5,826 bases of DNA from Dehalococcoidales bacterium (GTDB taxonomy: Bacteria > Chloroflexota > Dehalococcoidia > Dehalococcoidales > UBA2162), in the NCBI GenBank assembly GCA_020354275.1, contig CP070645.1, forward strand, positions 58,958 through 64,783, in the 5' to 3' direction. The first letter of the stretch is position 1. Every line of letters starts with the position of its first letter. The notes beneath the pieces were generated by a model. It saw nothing but the letters and a program-made list of their open reading frames with translations, was not told the DNA's origin and searched no databases. Both the position numbers and the translations under genes were made by a program. This document shows positions 5,119 through 5,826 of this stretch, piece by piece.

Positions 5119-5826
5119 GTGACCCTAATTGAGAATATTCTAGCAGCCCATACCGATAAGGAAAAGATAAGCCCTAGCGACCTGATTAACGTTAAGGTGG
5201 ACCTGATTCTGGCTAATGATATCACCGCCCCCATTGCTATCACCGAGTTCCGCCGTATCGGGGTGGATAAGGTATTTGACCCCCATAAGATAGTGATGGT
5301 AGCTGACCATTTCACGCCTAATAAAGATATCATTTCTGCTGAGCAGGCTAAATTGATGCGTGATTTTTGCTCGGAGCAGGGCATCCAGCACTTTGATGTT
5401 GGTCAAATGGGAATCGAGCACGTGCTGCTACCGGAACAGGGTTTGGTACTGCCGGGCGACGTGGTCATCGGTGCAGACTCCCACACCTGTACCTACGGCG
5501 CACTGGGTGCTTTTGCCACCGGTATGGGGTCAACCGATATCGCCGCCGCCATGGCGACGGGTGATATCTGGATGAAGGTGCCGCCAACAATAAAATTTGT
5601 TTACCACGGGAGCCTTAAGGAATGGGTAGGAGGTAAGGACCTGATTCTATATACCATCGGGGATATAGGAGTGGACGGTGCCCTCTACGCCGCCATGGAG
5701 TTCACCGGAGAGGCTATAGATAACCTGTCTATGGACGGGCGTTTTACCATGGCCAATATGGCCATCGAAGCCGGCGCCAAAGCAGGTATCTTCTTTGCTG
5801 ACGGTAAAACACAAGATTATGTCAAG
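5119..5826 (+). CDS. leuC: 3-isopropylmalate dehydratase large subunit, N-terminal part
   Basis: Partial gene, open at the right edge; 236 residues are present of a protein expected to be about 415-420 aa if it is the short archaeal-type LeuC (HacA-like) form. With LeuD it isomerises 2-isopropylmalate to 3-isopropylmalate using a [4Fe-4S] cluster. The aconitase-family motifs seen are DLILANDITAP (28-38), FDPHKIVMVADHFTPNKD (53-70), the signature GADSHTCTYGALGAFATG (118-135) and TIGDIGVDGA (179-188). The cysteines that bind the cluster lie in the missing C-terminal half, so cluster binding cannot be checked here. The start is GTG at 5119 with GGAGAAAGG upstream. It follows leuA by 187 nt. A methanogen-type homoaconitase large subunit is similar in sequence, but the leu context favours LeuC. 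leuD and leuB would be expected downstream. Confidence 0.93.
   Translation, partial: MTLIENILAAHTDKEKISPSDLINVKVDLILANDITAPIAITEFRRIGVDKVFDPHKIVMVADHFTPNKDIISAEQAKLMRDFCSEQGIQHFDVGQMGIEHVLLPEQGLVLPGDVVIGADSHTCTYGALGAFATGMGSTDIAAAMATGDIWMKVPPTIKFVYHGSLKEWVGGKDLILYTIGDIGVDGALYAAMEFTGEAIDNLSMDGRFTMANMAIEAGAKAGIFFADGKTQDYVK

Overview
This window is a stretch of a branched-chain amino acid biosynthesis cluster. All genes lie on the + strand, in the order ilvB (3' end), ilvN, a tandem-domain universal stress protein gene, ilvC, leuA and leuC (5' part). Every supported CDS is intact except the two cut by the window edges. I see no rRNA, tRNA, CRISPR array, insertion sequence or prophage signature.

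The likely source is a bacterium of the Chloroflexota, class Dehalococcoidia or a relative. This is an inference from recalled synteny (ilvB-ilvN-ilvC-leuA-leuC runs are typical of Dehalococcoides-like genomes), from the style of the short class I IlvC and the LeuA, and from the two-domain Usp protein. No ribosomal or other phylogenetic marker is present, so the assignment is tentative. Base composition of the genes is fairly balanced, while the intergenic gaps are AT-rich.

Layout: 1-572 is the C-terminal, ThDP-binding part of acetolactate synthase. 596-1099 is its ACT-domain regulatory subunit, 23 nt downstream. 1100-1197 is an AT-rich gap with two 13-bp odd palindromes placed around a possible promoter. 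1198-2166 is a 322-aa protein with two Usp domains. 2199-3191 is ketol-acid reductoisomerase with a GTG start and an unusual cofactor loop. 3192-3413 is a 222-nt leader rich in competing inverted repeats, including a hairpin that would cover the leuA Shine-Dalgarno. 3414-4931 is 2-isopropylmalate synthase. 4932-5118 is a second non-coding gap. 5119-5826 is the N-terminal half of the large subunit of 3-isopropylmalate dehydratase.

How the genes work together: IlvBN condenses pyruvate (or pyruvate plus 2-oxobutyrate) to the acetohydroxy acid, and IlvC isomerises and reduces it to the dihydroxy acid. After dehydration by IlvD (not in the window), 2-oxoisovalerate is drawn off by LeuA with acetyl-CoA, and LeuCD isomerises the product towards leucine. 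The usp gene has no known catalytic step in this route and is the odd member.

The points most worth a second look are the acidic, arginine-less cofactor loop of IlvC (possible NADH preference), the leuA leader, the usp insertion between ilvN and ilvC with its palindrome-flanked upstream region, and the loss of a P-loop-like glycine in the second Usp domain. I did not find a clearly novel multi-gene system here.
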